In this document: positions 32,901-44,034 of the stretch, piece after piece
Layout: every line of letters starts with the position of its first letter
Numbering within the stretch: position 1 is the stretch's first letter
From: Astragalus membranaceus
Lineage: Eukaryota > Streptophyta > Magnoliopsida > Fabales > Fabaceae
DNA: 64,000 nucleotides
Direction of reading: 5' to 3'
Assembly (NCBI GenBank): GCA_039519185.1
Contig: CM076846.1
Coordinates: forward strand, 71,100,666-71,164,665
Notes under the pieces: model-generated
The model's input: the letters and a program-made list of their open reading frames with translations, nothing else
What the model was told of the DNA's origin: nothing
Database searches by the model: none
Translations under genes and position numbers: made by a program

Positions 32901-34142
32901 TTCTTTCCTTATTCTTAAATTATATTTGTTTCTTACATTGAGGACAATGTGTGATTTAAGTGTGAGGGGGTGTCTTTTTATTTTTTTGTTTTTAATTTTT
33001 AACTATAAAAAAAAAGAAAAAAAGGTTTATTGCATGTTTTTCCTTGAGTTCTTAGTTTGTATAGGTTGTGAGTGATTTTACTAATCTAGGACCATAGGTT
33101 TTGTGACATGATTTGATTGATTTCTTGTTGATCTTGGTTTAATAAGTTGGATATGAGCACTAGATTTTGCATCATTTGTGATAGTACTCAGTGTCCCTGG
33201 TGAGAATTGAGCCTTATAATGGATGGACTAATCTTTTGCCATTCTCTCCTTTCTTGTGTGCGGCTCACTCATGTTTGTTAGTTACTCTAGAACTTGACTT
33301 GATTCTTGTTGAAGCACTTATTCACATGCATGTTTGAAATGATCTAGCAATTCTGGTTTTTTTAGCTACTAGCCAAATAAGCCTACCCTGAATTTATCCC
33401 TTTGTGTAAGCCCCTTTGAGCCTTTTTATCCCATTTTTTGTTTTAAAGCTCATTACAAGCTTAAAAGTGAAAAACAATGTTATTACCCAATCTTAGAGGA
33501 TGAAGGAGCTTTGAATTGAAAATTGTCAAATCTATAAGTGTGGGGGTGTCCAAATTGTGGTTCTCACTTGGGTTAGTTCTTGGGTTCTCAATGAAAAGTT
33601 TGACAAGTACATTTGTATAGAAAAATATTCCCCAAAAAGAATAAAAAAAAGAAGAAGAAATAAAAAAAGAATGAAAAAAAAGCAAAAAGAAAAGAAAAAA
33701 AGAAGTGTATCTTTTTATTTTTGTATCAAGAAGAGTGAATGTTGTGTGAAGAGAGTTATGGGGAGAAGTATCAAATTAGAGAAGTTAGTCATATCTTGTT
33801 GAAGTTAGATACTCTCATGCTCACTTTGCAATTGGTTTTCATTGCTTCTTTATCCTCTTTGATTCTTTTTAGCCTTGTTCCCCCTTAGGATTATCCCACC
33901 TTGACCTTGGCCCTATTACAACCCTTATAAAGACCTTTTGATCTTATGTGCATGTGTTCTTAATTGTGGATGTTAGAAGCTTGTCAAGCATATGGTAGTG
34001 CTAACTTTCACTGATGTGCTTATTATATATATGAGAGTAAACACAAGCTTAGACACTTGAGTGATTTATACATATCTTGTGAGGACTCATCACTTATGAT
34101 TCACTTTTGGTGCTCTATTCTCTTATTTGCCTTGATGGAAAT
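32901..34142 (+). other. Non-coding 3' region of the Athila relic
   Basis: Contains ATTGAGGACAATGTGTGATTT followed by AAGTGTGAGGGGG (about 32937-32972), the purine-rich signal typical of this lineage, and an AAG-rich stretch (33630-33705). No protein features. It is interrupted at 34143 by a Tat-type element; its continuation is at 45843-45871 and 50878-50961. Confidence 0.55.
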
Positions 34143-34496
34143 TGTACTTGAATAAAATTTTATTATCAACTCGGAATGGTTACAAGAGGACGGATAGTGA
34201 TTTGTCTATCTCGCTTATAATTTCAGTATCTGTGTGTGCCTGCCTTCCTACTCCTATCCCCGTTCTATATATAGCTGAGCTCTTCTATAACCGCCGAGGT
34301 GGTTACCTGTCCGGTTTCTCCAGGATCACGTCTCTCTTGGCCCTGCCGGTTACATGGTGATCTTATCTAATCTATGAGTCACCTTTCCGGCTTCACGTGG
34401 CTCCTTGCGCGAATGCCACGTTGAGACCTGTCTATGAGTCACCAAGCCATGGTCACGTGGCGTGCTTTAAGGGGTCTAACCGGTTTGTACGGTCCA
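34143..34496 (-). repeat. 3' LTR of the minus-strand Tat element (354 bp)
   Basis: Plus-strand ends TGTACTTGAATAAAA and CGGTCCA. The purine tract (minus strand GAGCTCGGGGTTG) lies at 34497-34509, next to the LTR. Confidence 0.8.
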
Positions 34497-34509
34497 CAAC
34501 CCCGAGCTC

Positions 34510-35075
34510 GAATGATGTGAGGATGAAGAGCTTGAAGTATATAGGGGATTTTTGGAGAGGAGTTTCTTGACGAATTGAGGATGTCCTGTCTTGCACCGAG
34601 CCGACCTCATTATGCTATTGAATCTGAGATTCTTATTGATTTCAAGGCGGCTTAACTGGATTGATGGACTGTGAAAGGATAAAGGTTGACGTTGTGTGTG
34701 GCACGTGTTTGGCTTTGGGAACCGGCGCTTCACTTTATGTCCCATCGATTCTGCTTTTCGTCTTTTCGATGTCAAGTCCGTTCAGCTTCATTGTTGGCCT
34801 TTCACCTACCTCACGCGTGAAGAGCGCGTGCTTTTACATTAAGGAAGAAACATTACAACAATCTGCATTCTATATTTAATGGGGAGGCTTCTGTTGGAAA
34901 GATTCACTTTTCTTCAACCCTTAAAAGTTATCAAAGCAATATTGCAGCTCGTCCGCTTGTTTTCCATGTTCTTCTAATTTCGCGCTTTGCAGCTTACTCG
35001 TTTTGTGTTAAGGTACTTTCTACTCTCTTTCTCTTTACTTCTTTCCTCTTCCGCTTCTTTTAATTGTCGCTACAA
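34510..35075 (+). other. Non-coding stretch upstream of the antisense ORF
   Basis: Nothing coding is recognised. A pyrimidine-rich stretch (TCTACTCTCTTTCTCTTTAC, about 35020-35040) precedes the antisense ORF and may be part of its leader. Confidence 0.5.
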
Positions 35076-36107
35076 GATGGTGAAGTTATGGGAATTAGAT
35101 GAAAGTGGCAATGAGGTTTCCGAGGTTCCCTCTGCCCCTTAGGATTATCTTAGATGAATCTGGGCCTAGTTGGGAGAGGTGTAAGGAGCGTAACCGGCAA
35201 AGAGGTATTCATCGCCCCCTCTCTGAGATAATAAGCCTTTTTGGCCTGAGCTCGGATTCGCCAGAGAGTGAGTCGGAAAATGACCAGGTTAACTCTTATT
35301 CTTCAGGAATCAGATTTGTTACAAGGGCTATTCAAACTTCTCCAACTTTCAGCGTAAGGATTCTGATGGACTCAGAGCTGGATATTGAAGAGACGGTCCA
35401 TTTTGAATCTCGTGGGTATTCGTCAACCTTTTTAAGCGAAGATGTTGATGCATTTCGAGTTGATAGGACGATGTCCTCTACCGGTAAAGAAGAGGACTTG
35501 ATTGTCGAACATTGTAAGAAGGGGAAGCCCGTTTGCTTAACAAGACCCAGAGGTGTGAAGGATGAGTCTACTTATATGTATGCCCGCGTCTTTAGCGATT
35601 TGAAGGTGAAAATGCCTTTCACCCTATTTGAAAACATGGTTTTGAGGGCTTCGAACGTAGTTCCGTCTCAACTCCACCCTAACAGTTGGGCCTTCATGAG
35701 GGCCTTTGAGATTTTATGCCGGGCTCTGAACATAGTTCCTAGGGTAGGAATATTTTTCTTTTTTTATAGGACAAAAGGGGTTGCTAATGGTAGGTGGATT
35801 TCTTTCACCAGTCACACTGATAAGCCTCCATTGACTCCCTTCACCACCTCGTATAAGAATTTTAAGATTCGCTTCTTCCGGGTGCGTGGGAGTTCTTCTT
35901 GTACAAAGATGTTTTTGGATAATAAGGGAGCTTATCATTACCCCTTGTACTGGCGAAGTGAGCCTTTCACGATAACAGGTGTGGTGAAGGATTCATTGCC
36001 GCCCGAGTACAAGGAAGCTATAGACTTTCTTGTCGGCTTCTCCCTGTTGAGTTGTAAAGATCTTATTTCAATAGAGGACAATGAGGAAGAGTTGTTTCAG
36101 TTTTTGG
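35076..36107 (+). pseudogene. Antisense ORF of the Tat element, exon 1 (putative gypsy type transposon domain)
   Basis: The ATG at 35076 starts MVKLWELDESG, but the frame is shifted and the main frame (from about 35110) ends at a good splice donor, TTGG|GTAAGT. Residues of about 170-330 carry the conserved core seen in plant proteins of the 'putative gypsy type transposon' family (Pfam PF04195, from memory): SQLHPNSWAFMRAFEILCRA, YKNFKIRFFRV, YPLYW, VKDSLPPEYKEAIDFLV. The role of this protein is unknown. It is encoded antisense to gag, as in other Tat elements. The alternative, an independent gene, is unlikely because it lies inside the LTR pair. Confidence 0.75.
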
Positions 36108-36156
36108 GTAAGTTGTGTTGTACTGTGCTCTCCCTTTAAATATGGTACTTTATTTA

Positions 36157-36652
36157 TATTGAATATGTGGCATATTTGGAATTGTCTATTCTGCCCTTCG
36201 GAACTGTTCCATTCTGTTAAATACGGTTTGAACATCTTTGCGCGGGAAAAAATCAGTTGCAATTCCGTTAGAGTTCGTTTTGACCGTTGGAGGATTAATT
36301 GAAGTTTCCCTTAGTTAGTTCGATTCCTTCTCTATATATATGGTGTTTTCGAGTCTGTAATGGATATATAGAACAATTACAATCGTGAATTGAGAACCAA
36401 TTAGAGGAATCAAGAACTAGGGTTCATCTAGGTCTAGGTGGAGCTCAATTGGGGCTTTTCAATTTTGTAAACGATTGTGGCTATATCTGTACTGTAATCT
36501 TCACTATACTCAATAAAATTGGATCTTGCTTTGCAAGTCCCCCAGATGTAAGCCAAATTGGCTGAACTGGGTAATCAATCGTTGTGTGTTGTTTTTCGTT
36601 CTTCATCTCTTTTCTTCTTGAATCCAGTGGATCTTGGGGTATCAGATTAACA
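36157..36652 (+). repeat. 5' LTR of the Tork-like element (496 bp)
   Basis: TATTGAATATGTGG ... CAGATTAACA. A TATA-like TATATATA lies near 36334-36342. Confidence 0.92.
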
Positions 36653-36653
36653 A

Positions 36654-36668
36654 TTGGCATCTAGAGCT
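36654..36668 (+). other. Primer binding site, variant
   Basis: TTGGCATCTAGAGCT follows the 5' LTR by one base. It resembles the tRNA-iMet site TGGTATCAGAGC with a few differences, a variant common in this copia group. Confidence 0.6.
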
Positions 36669-36685
36669 ATTCTGGAAAAGAAGAA

Positions 36686-37068
36686 ATGGTGAATCCGAAG
36701 TTTGATATCGAGAAATTCGATGGGAAAATGATTTCGGGTTATGGAGGATGAAGATTCGTGCGTTGCTTGCTCAACAGGGAGTGGAAGAAGCGCTCGATGG
36801 TGAGAACAAATTACCAGACACTCTGACAGAGAAAGAAAGGAAAGATATTTGGAGGAAGGCTCATAGCACCATCATACTCTCTCTCAGTGACAAAGTGCTA
36901 CGTGAAGTGACAAAAGAAAAATCTGCAGCAGCTTTGTGGTTGAAGTTAGAGAGTCTATACATGACCAAGACTCTAACTAATCGTCTCATCTCAAACAAAG
37001 GCTCTACACATTCAGAATGGGTTCAGGTACGTCTATTCAAGACCACTTGGATGAATTTAATCGAATAA
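36686..37068 (+). pseudogene. Tork-like gag, N-terminal part with two frameshifts
   Basis: The ATG at 36686 starts MVNPKFDIEKFDGK. One missing A in the run near 36722-36727 moves the frame to that of the ATG at 36748 (MKIRALLAQQGVEEAL). That frame is left again near 36985-37015, before the stop at 37066-37068. The content is the usual copia gag (UBN2-type) with LSDKVLREV and LWLKLESLYM. Confidence 0.85.
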
Positions 37069-40000
37069 TTCTAGATTTAGAAAACATAGAGATTAAGGTG
37101 GAGGATGAAGACCAAGCATTGCTATTGATTAAGTCATTAAACAATAGCTATGACAGTCTTGCTGATACCTTGCTCTATGGAAGGGAATCTCTGTCTCTTG
37201 AAGATGTTCAAAATGCATTAATGTCTAAAGAATTATCCAAGAAAAGTGAAATCAAAGAAAGTGATTCTGGAGAAACATTGTATGTGAGAGGAAGAAGTGA
37301 GAAAAGGGATCAAAAGGGCAAGAACAATGCGAGATCAAAGTCTAAAGGAAAGTTTAAATGCTATAACTGTCACAAGGAGGGACATTATAAAAAGAACTGC
37401 CCTGATAGAAAGAAAGGTAAAAACCAGAATGGTGAAGGTCATGGTGATGCATCCATTGCATCAGATGGATATGAGAGTGCAGAAGTACTTGTGGTTTCTG
37501 ATGAAAATGACACTTTGGAGTGGTTAATTGACTCTGATCAGTCAATTCACATGTGCAAAGAAGAATGTGAAGTTGAAGAGGTATTGATGGTCACTGAAGG
37601 TCATGAGGACTCAGATTGGATAATGGACTCTGGGTGCTCATACCATATGTGTCCAAATGGTGAATGGTTCTTCGATTACAAACCCTTCAATGGCGGAAAA
37701 GTCAGGATGGGAAATAATGCACCTTGTAAGGTTGTGGGAATTGGATCAATTAGGTTGAAACTCACAGATGGAACCACCAGAGTTCTAACTCAAGTTAGAC
37801 ATGTTCCAGACCTGAAAAGGTGTTTGATTTCTCTAGGAGCATTGGAATCACAAGGTTATAGTTTCAAAGGTGAAGATGGTATCTTGAAGGTCTCAAAAGG
37901 ATCAAGAGTTGTGCTTAAAGGAGATAGGATCAAGAACAACTTGTATCTTCTTAAAGGAGAAGTTGTCACTCAGGAGAGTTGTGTTGCAGAGAGTGATGAC
38001 AGTAAGTATCAACTGTGGCATCATAGGCTTGCTCACATGAGTGATAAAGGCTTAAAGGAACTTGAGAAGCAGGGTCTATTATGTGGTGATAAACTGAAAG
38101 GTATGGAATTTTGTGAGCATTGTATCTTTGGAAAACAAACAAAGGTGAGATTCTCAATAGGTAAGCATACAACCAGTAATAAATTGGACTACATACACTC
38201 TGATCTTTGGGGGCCATCAAGGACTCCTACACATGGAGGTAACAGGTACGTTATGTCTTTCATAGATGACTTTAGTAGGAAAGTATGGATTTACTTGCTT
38301 AAAACTAAAGATGAAGCTTTTAAAACCTTTGTTAATTGGAAGACTAAAGTAGAAAATCAATGTGATAGAAAGATAAAAACTCTAAGAACTGATAATGGAC
38401 TAGAATTTTGTGGAGGAATGTTCAATGAATTCTGTCATGAACATGGTATAACCAGGCACAAAACAGTTAGGCACACTCCCCAACAAAACGGCTTAGCTGA
38501 AAGGATGAATAGGACATTGTTAGAAAAGGTTAGATGCATGCTATCACATTCAAAATTGTCAAAACAATTTTGGGGGCAAGCTGTTCATACAGCAGCTTAC
38601 CTTGTCAATAAATCACCATCTAGTGCTATAGAATTCAAAACTCCACAAGAAAAATGGAGTGGCAAACCTGCAGACTATAGCAATCTAAAAATATTTGGTT
38701 GCCCTGCTTACTATCATGTCAATGAGGGGAAATTAGAACCTAGGGCCAAGAAAGGTATATTTGTTGGATACCCTGAAGGTGTTAAGGGTTTTAAAATTTG
38801 GTCTATAGAAGATAAGAAATGCATTATTAGTAGAGATGTTAAATTTCATGAAAATAAGATTCTTGAAACTATTATCACTACTGATACTGTAGGTGATCAA
38901 GCTGTAACAGATACCTCACCAATTGAGGTGGAGTTACAACCTGATGAGCCTAATTTTAGAACTAATGTTTCCACTGAGCTTGTTGACAGGGATGAAGAGC
39001 TACCAGAACTTGAATCTAACAGTGAAAGTGACGCTGAGACTGTAGATCCAAATCAAAACTATCTGTTATGCAGAGACAGAACAAGAAGGACAATAAGAGC
39101 TCCTGATAGACTTGGCTATTCAAACATTATTGCTTATGCTCTAAATACTGCAACTGAATTGTTGAGTGAGGAACCAAACTCATTCAATGAAGCTATGAGA
39201 GATAAGGATCACAAGAAATGGATAATAGCTATGAAGGAAGAAATGGACTCTCTGCATAAAAATGAAACTTGGAAGCTGGTGCAGCAATCAAAAGGGGAAA
39301 AGCTTGTGGGGAGCAAGTGGATATTCAAAAGAAAGGAAGGGGTGTCAAACCAATGTCCACCAAGGTACAAAGCAAGACTTGTAGCACAAGGTTTCACACA
39401 AAGAGAGGGGATAGATTACAATGAAATCTTTTCACCTGTTGTAAAGCATTGCTCCATTAGAGTGATTCTCTCCATAGTCACTCAATTTGATCTACACCTA
39501 GAACAAATGGATGTGAAGACAGCATTCTTACATGGTAATCTTGAGGAGAGGATTCTAATGAAGCAACCAGAAGGCTTTGAAGTAAAAGGGAAAGAGGATT
39601 GGGTCTGTCTATTGAAGAAATCTCTTTATGGGTTAAAACAGTCACCCAGGCAATGGTACAAACGTTTTGACAATTTCATACTGAGTATTGACTTCAAGAG
39701 AAGCAACTATGATAGTTGCGTGTACTACAAGGAACTTGGCAAACAACGGTTCATATATCTTCTACTATATGTAGATGATATGTTGATTGCTTGTAAAAGC
39801 ATGAGTGAGATTAAAAAGTTGAAGGGGCTACTATATAAGGAATTTGATATGAAGGATTTGGGTTCTGCAAAGAAAATATTGGGGATGGAAATCATTAGGC
39901 ATCCTAGTGATGGAAAAATGATTGTAAGACAGAGAAACTATCTTGAAAAGATAATTCACAGGTTCAATATGGCTGATGCCAAGGCTGTGAATGTCCCTAT

Positions 40001-40091
40001 TGCTTCTCATTTCAAGTTATCAATGAAGACAGTCCTAAGACAGATCAAGAGCAAAGGGATATGGCTAATATTCCTTATGCTAGTGGTGTAG
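37017..40091 (+). pseudogene. Tork-like gag C-terminus, protease, integrase, reverse transcriptase
   Basis: A 1,024-codon frame that continues gag. The zinc knuckle CYNCHKEGHYKKNC is at about residues 115-128. The protease site DSGCSYHM is near 204, preceded by a decayed copy (DSDQSIHM) near 174. Integrase has the HHCC region at about 337-375 (HHRLAHMS ... CEHC) and core acidic residues in HSDLWGPS, RTDNGLEF and QQNGLAERM. RT shows YKARLVAQGFTQ and the catalytic LLYVDDMLI near 917. The last about 20 codons are out of frame; RNase H continues in the next feature. Confidence 0.93.
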
Positions 40092-40741
40092 GTAGTCTCA
40101 TGTATGCTATGGTTTGTACACGATCTGATTTAGCTCACTGTGTCAGCTTAGTGAGCTGGTATTTAAGCAAACCAGGTTCTCAACACTGGTTAGCTGTCAA
40201 GCACATCTTCAGATATCTGAAAGGTTCAATTGACACTGGTCTAGTCTACAGCAAGAGCACCGAGCAAGAAGAGGCACTACAAGGGTTTGTAGATTCTGAC
40301 TTTGCAGGTGACAGGGATAATAGAAGGTCTTTGACAGGCTATGTATTCACTCTCTTTGGGAATACAATTACTTGGAAGGCTTCATTGCAACACATTGTTG
40401 CATTGTCAACTACTGAGGTCGAATACATTGGTATTACTGAGGCGGTTAAAGAAGCACTGTGGTTGAAAGGATTAACCAGTGAATTGGGAATTAGCCAAGA
40501 TAATGTGAGTGTGTATTGTGACAATCAAAGTGCGATTCACCTATGCAAGAATCAAACTTTTCATGATCGAACAAAACACATAGACATTAGGCTATATTGG
40601 ATAAGGGATGTGGTTGCAAATGGATCAGTTCAGATTAAGAAGGTTCACACTTCGGATAATCCATCTAATTTCATGACAAAGGTGGTCTCAATGGGGAAAT
40701 TCAAGCATTGCCTTGAATTACTCCAAATTGGAACAGGTTGA
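40061..40741 (+). pseudogene. Tork-like RT end and RNase H
   Basis: In a new frame from about 40030, after a one-base shift. It reads YASGVGSLMYAM, then RNase H with DSDFAGDRDNRRS, SLTGYVFTL, the ALSTTEVEYIG segment, YCDNQSAIHLC and the HIDIRLYWIRD segment. It stops 67 bp before the purine tract, the normal end of copia pol. Confidence 0.92.
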
Positions 40742-40808
40742 GTATTGTTCCATTGGATAAGCAAGCTTGATATCTGGTTTTTGTTGAGTGTTAAAGGTAA
40801 ATATGCCA

Positions 40809-40818
40809 AGGTGGAGAT
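40809..40818 (+). other. Polypurine tract of the Tork-like element
   Basis: AAGGTGGAGAT just before the 3' LTR start at 40819, as usual in copia elements. Confidence 0.8.
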
Positions 40819-41314
40819 TATTGAATATGTGGCATATTTGGAATTGTCTATTCTGCCCTTCGGAACTGTTCCATTCTGTTAAATACGGTTTGAACATCTT
40901 TGCGCGGGAAAAAATCAGTTGGAATTCCGTTAGAGTTCGTTTTGACCGTTGGAGGATTAATTGAAGTTTCCCTTAGTTAGTTCGATTCCTTCTCTATATA
41001 TATGGTGTTTTCGAGTCTGTAATGGATATATAGAACAGCTACAATCGTGAATTGAGAACCAATTAGAGGAATCAAGAACTAGGGTTCATCTAGGTCTAGG
41101 TGGAGCTCAATTGGGGCTTTTCAATTTTGTAAACGATTGTGGCTGTATCTGTACTGTAATCTTCACTATACTCAATAAAATTGGATCTTGCTTTGCAAGT
41201 CCCCCAGATGTATGCCAAATTGGCTGAACTGGGTAATCAATCGTTGTGTGTTGTTTTTCGTTCTTCATCTCTTTTCTTCTTGAATCCAGTGGATCTTGGG
41301 GTATCAGATTAACA
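40819..41314 (+). repeat. 3' LTR of the Tork-like element (496 bp)
   Basis: Same length as the 5' LTR with about five substitutions, roughly 99 percent identity by eye. Confidence 0.92.
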
Positions 41315-41350
41315 ATTTAACTGATTTTGAGCCTCTTCTTTTGTTTTCAG

Positions 41351-42350
41351 TGAGGATGGGACCATTGAAGGAAAAGGACATGCGAAGCTACCTTAAGGGA
41401 GCTGCTGAGAAGAGAGCTGCTCAGGCTGTCAGGGACAACGCCGAGGTTGGGCTGCATAAGGAGGCCAAGAAAGTTTCTAGGAGGACCGTGCTTGAGGGAT
41501 CCATGCCCATATCAGCGGAGCCTTTGAATGTTGTTTGCACTACTCAAGATGTTGGTGGGGCTTCTCCTCCCAAAACTGCAAATACATGGAAACAACGCCA
41601 AGCGCTTCTTGAGGCGTCGACAACTGCTAAGAAACCAAGGATTGAAGAGGGCGAGATGGTGTGGTCAAATCATCTAGCTGATTTCAGGGTGAAGGTGGTG
41701 TGAGGTATCTTTGGGATAGACGCTTTCCGGTGAGGACTTTTGTCTGGGAGCACCTTCTTACCGAAGAGGACTTCGGCCGAGTTGGAAATCTGGGCCTAGA
41801 TCAGGCATGCGTGGCTCTTCAATCATATGCCTTGAAGACGGCTTCTATTGGTTAAGTCATAGGGCAGGAATTCAACAAACTTAGACTTCCCGAACGCCAC
41901 AACAGGAAAGAACTTGAGGCTGCTAAGAAAACTTTAGCTGATCATGCCGACTTGGTCAAGGAAGTTACTCGTTTGAAGGCCGAGCTGGCTTCTCAGAAAA
42001 CCAAGTTTAAGGAGAAGGAAGAATTTGTCAAGAAGAATTTGGAGGATATTGAAGCTGAGAGGACGAAGAAACTCAATAAGGTGTGCCAGGAAATGCAGGC
42101 CCAAACTGAGACCATTGCTCAGAAGGATATTGAGATCGACAAACTAAAGGTTGATGTGGCTGGTGGGATTCTGACGTGTTTTGATAAAGCCAGGGCGCAA
42201 GTAGGATTTCTGTACCCTAATCTTAATTTGTCAGAGATCAATGTCTTCAAGGTTGTATCAGAAGATGGACTGGTAGAGATGTCTGATGAAGAGCAAGATG
42301 GCAAGGCGGATGAGCAAGTCGGTCAGAATGACGGAGGCCAAAAGGAATGA
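41351..42350 (+). pseudogene. Antisense ORF of the Tat element, exon 2 (coiled coil, C-terminus)
   Basis: After the acceptor the frame reads RMGPLKEKDMRSYLKGAAEK and runs to a TGA at 41701-41703, then a decayed part with a further stop near 41853. The 41952-42350 frame is a long coiled coil (VTRLKAELASQKTKFKEKEE) followed by the family's C-terminal FLYPNLNLSEINVFKVV segment and an acidic tail. It matches the layout of proteins with the PF04195 domain: N-terminal domain, linker, coiled coil, short conserved end. The gene is broken by stops and frame changes. Confidence 0.7.
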
Positions 42351-43320
42351 TGGTTTCCTGTTTGTAATGCTTCTGAGCCTTTTGTTTTTCCTTTGCTTTT
42401 ACTAGTGCCTCCGGGCTTTTATTTTGTAATGCGTTCGGGCTTTTGTAATGCCTTCGGGCTATCACTTTGTGATGCCTTCCTTTGGGTTTTGTAACGCCTC
42501 CGGGCTCTACTTTGTTATGCCCCTTTTAAATAGAAAACAAGTCAACTAATTAACTTTCTTGCTTTTGAGCACTTAATGGCTTTGTTGTTTTGATAACTTC
42601 AGCTTCACAAATTAGCTCGATGTAGTTTTGCTTTTTGTGAGTTAGGCCGATTTGTATGAGCTCTGGTTATTAACCGTTTTGCTTTTAAAGGTTCATGCAT
42701 GACCCCGTTATCCCTAGGTTCTAGGATTTTGTGTTATTAGTAAACATTCCCTTGACCTATAATTGGGTGAGTAACCACTGACCTTTGTTGGTCTTGAATT
42801 GTCTCGTGGAGAGCTCAGTTCTTATTCTGATCGAGTCGTTAATTTTTACTAACTTCAATGGCGGTAGAAGTGAGTGGGAGTACTCTTCAAAAGAGAAGCC
42901 AACCCTTTTCTCATAGAGACTTGTGCAAGTCTTTGCTTGCTTTAATAGGTAATTCAGAGATTGAGAAGTAGATATAAACCACTAGAAAGCATCGCTAAAA
43001 ACTCCCAGTGGGAGAAAAGAGTACTTGCTAGGTTATTTCATTGGAATTTGAAATTTATACAACTGAAGTTGGATTACACACCCAGATACAACTTTAACAA
43101 AAATTACTTGAATTGAAAACATTACTGAGAGGAAATACATTGACATAAAGATATATCGCCCTAAGGTACACCTTGTTTTGATGAAGCCTGCTTTAACTGA
43201 AGTGAAAACAAAGATTGGCCGAGCTCTGTGATCTCGGAACAGGCGTGCCCGCTAAGGGCCTTACCTTGTTCTTCTGATTGTCAATAAGCTTTGGGCGTTG
43301 GCTGTTGAAGTCCTCTCTAG
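42351..43320 (-). other. Non-coding region between antisense ORF and protease relic
   Basis: Repeats of a TTTGTAATGCCTTCGGGCT-type segment at about 42365-42530, otherwise nothing recognised. RT, RNase H and integrase, which should lie here in a full Tat element, are absent. Confidence 0.6.
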
Positions 43321-44034
43321 GATCCAAATTGGCCAAGTTGATGTTGTGAGAACTGGCTTTTTGGGCCTGGTATAGCATTCTTCTTTTTGGTTTCAAGAGT
43401 GTCCAGATAGCACATCCGAGCTGCTTCTTGATCGACTTTGAGTATTCCCACCCCCACCAATCTCCAGTGGGTACTTAAGAGTTAGATAGCGAGTGGAGAG
43501 TGTGGCACCTAAAGTGTTCAGGGAAGGTCTACCCATGATGATGATGTACGAGGATTGAGCATCGACCACCAGGTAGCGCACTCTGATCGTTCGGGCTTGC
43601 TCTCCAATACCAAAAGTCGTTTTGAGGGTAATGTGTCCTTTGACTTGAACCTGTTCACCTGAAAAACCGACCAGCGTAGCGTGGTAAGGTTGTAAATGTT
43701 CACGGAAGAGTTGCATACCTTGAAATGCCTCCCAATATATTATGTCTGCCGAGCTCCCTCGATCAATCAGTACGCGACGGACACTGAAATTGAGTAATTG
43801 TACGACAATCACCAGGGGGTCATCCTCGTGTGGTGCGATTTCGTCGAGGTCCTTCGGAGAAAAGCTCAAATCTGGGTCTTTCTTGGTTGTAGCCGGGCTG
43901 GCTTCCAGGTCCGCAACATGCCTGATTTGGTGAGCGTATGTTTTGCGGGCAGAACTTGTTTCGCCTCCCCCAGCAAAACCTCCGGAAATGGTGTTGAGAG
44001 TGTTGCACTGGTGGTATTTCTTCCTCTGTGTCAC
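43320..44034 (-). pseudogene. Tat gag end and aspartic protease
   Basis: The minus-strand frame from about 44034 reads SGGFAGGGETSSARK (the Tat gag-protease linker), DEIAPHEDDPLVI and the protease LIDRGSSADIIYWEAF. The active site is D-R-G-S-S, whereas the lineage usually has D-Q/E/N-G-S-S. It continues with IIMGRPSLNTLGA, the second conserved protease motif. A frameshift in the G-run near 43450 moves the remaining homology (YLDTLETKKK) into another frame that ends near 43320. Nothing of RT follows. Confidence 0.8.

Larger units (their letters stand above)
36157..41314 (+). mobile_element. Ty1/copia element, Tork (Tnt1)-like, nearly complete (5.2 kb)
   Basis: Two 496-bp LTRs that differ at about five positions by eye, target duplication ATTTA (36152-36156 and 41315-41319), a primer-site-like TGGCATCTAGAGC after the 5' LTR and a purine tract AAGGTGGAGAT before the 3' LTR. 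The domain order gag, protease, integrase, RT, RNase H is that of copia. The lineage is judged from the integrase and RT wording and is less certain. The reading frame has three single-base shifts, so the copy is young but inactive. Both LTRs begin TATTG rather than TGTTG. Confidence 0.92.
36108..41350 (+). other. Intron of the antisense ORF, containing a copia element
   Basis: Donor GTAAGT at 36108 and acceptor TTTGTTTTCAG at 41350. Without the copia element and one target copy the intron is about 80 bp, a normal plant size. Exon phases agree (one base before, two after). Confidence 0.7.

Noticed and set aside
35099..36139. Independent host gene on the plus strand
   Set aside because: It lies between the LTRs of the Tat element, antisense to its gag, and resembles the known antisense ORFs of this lineage.
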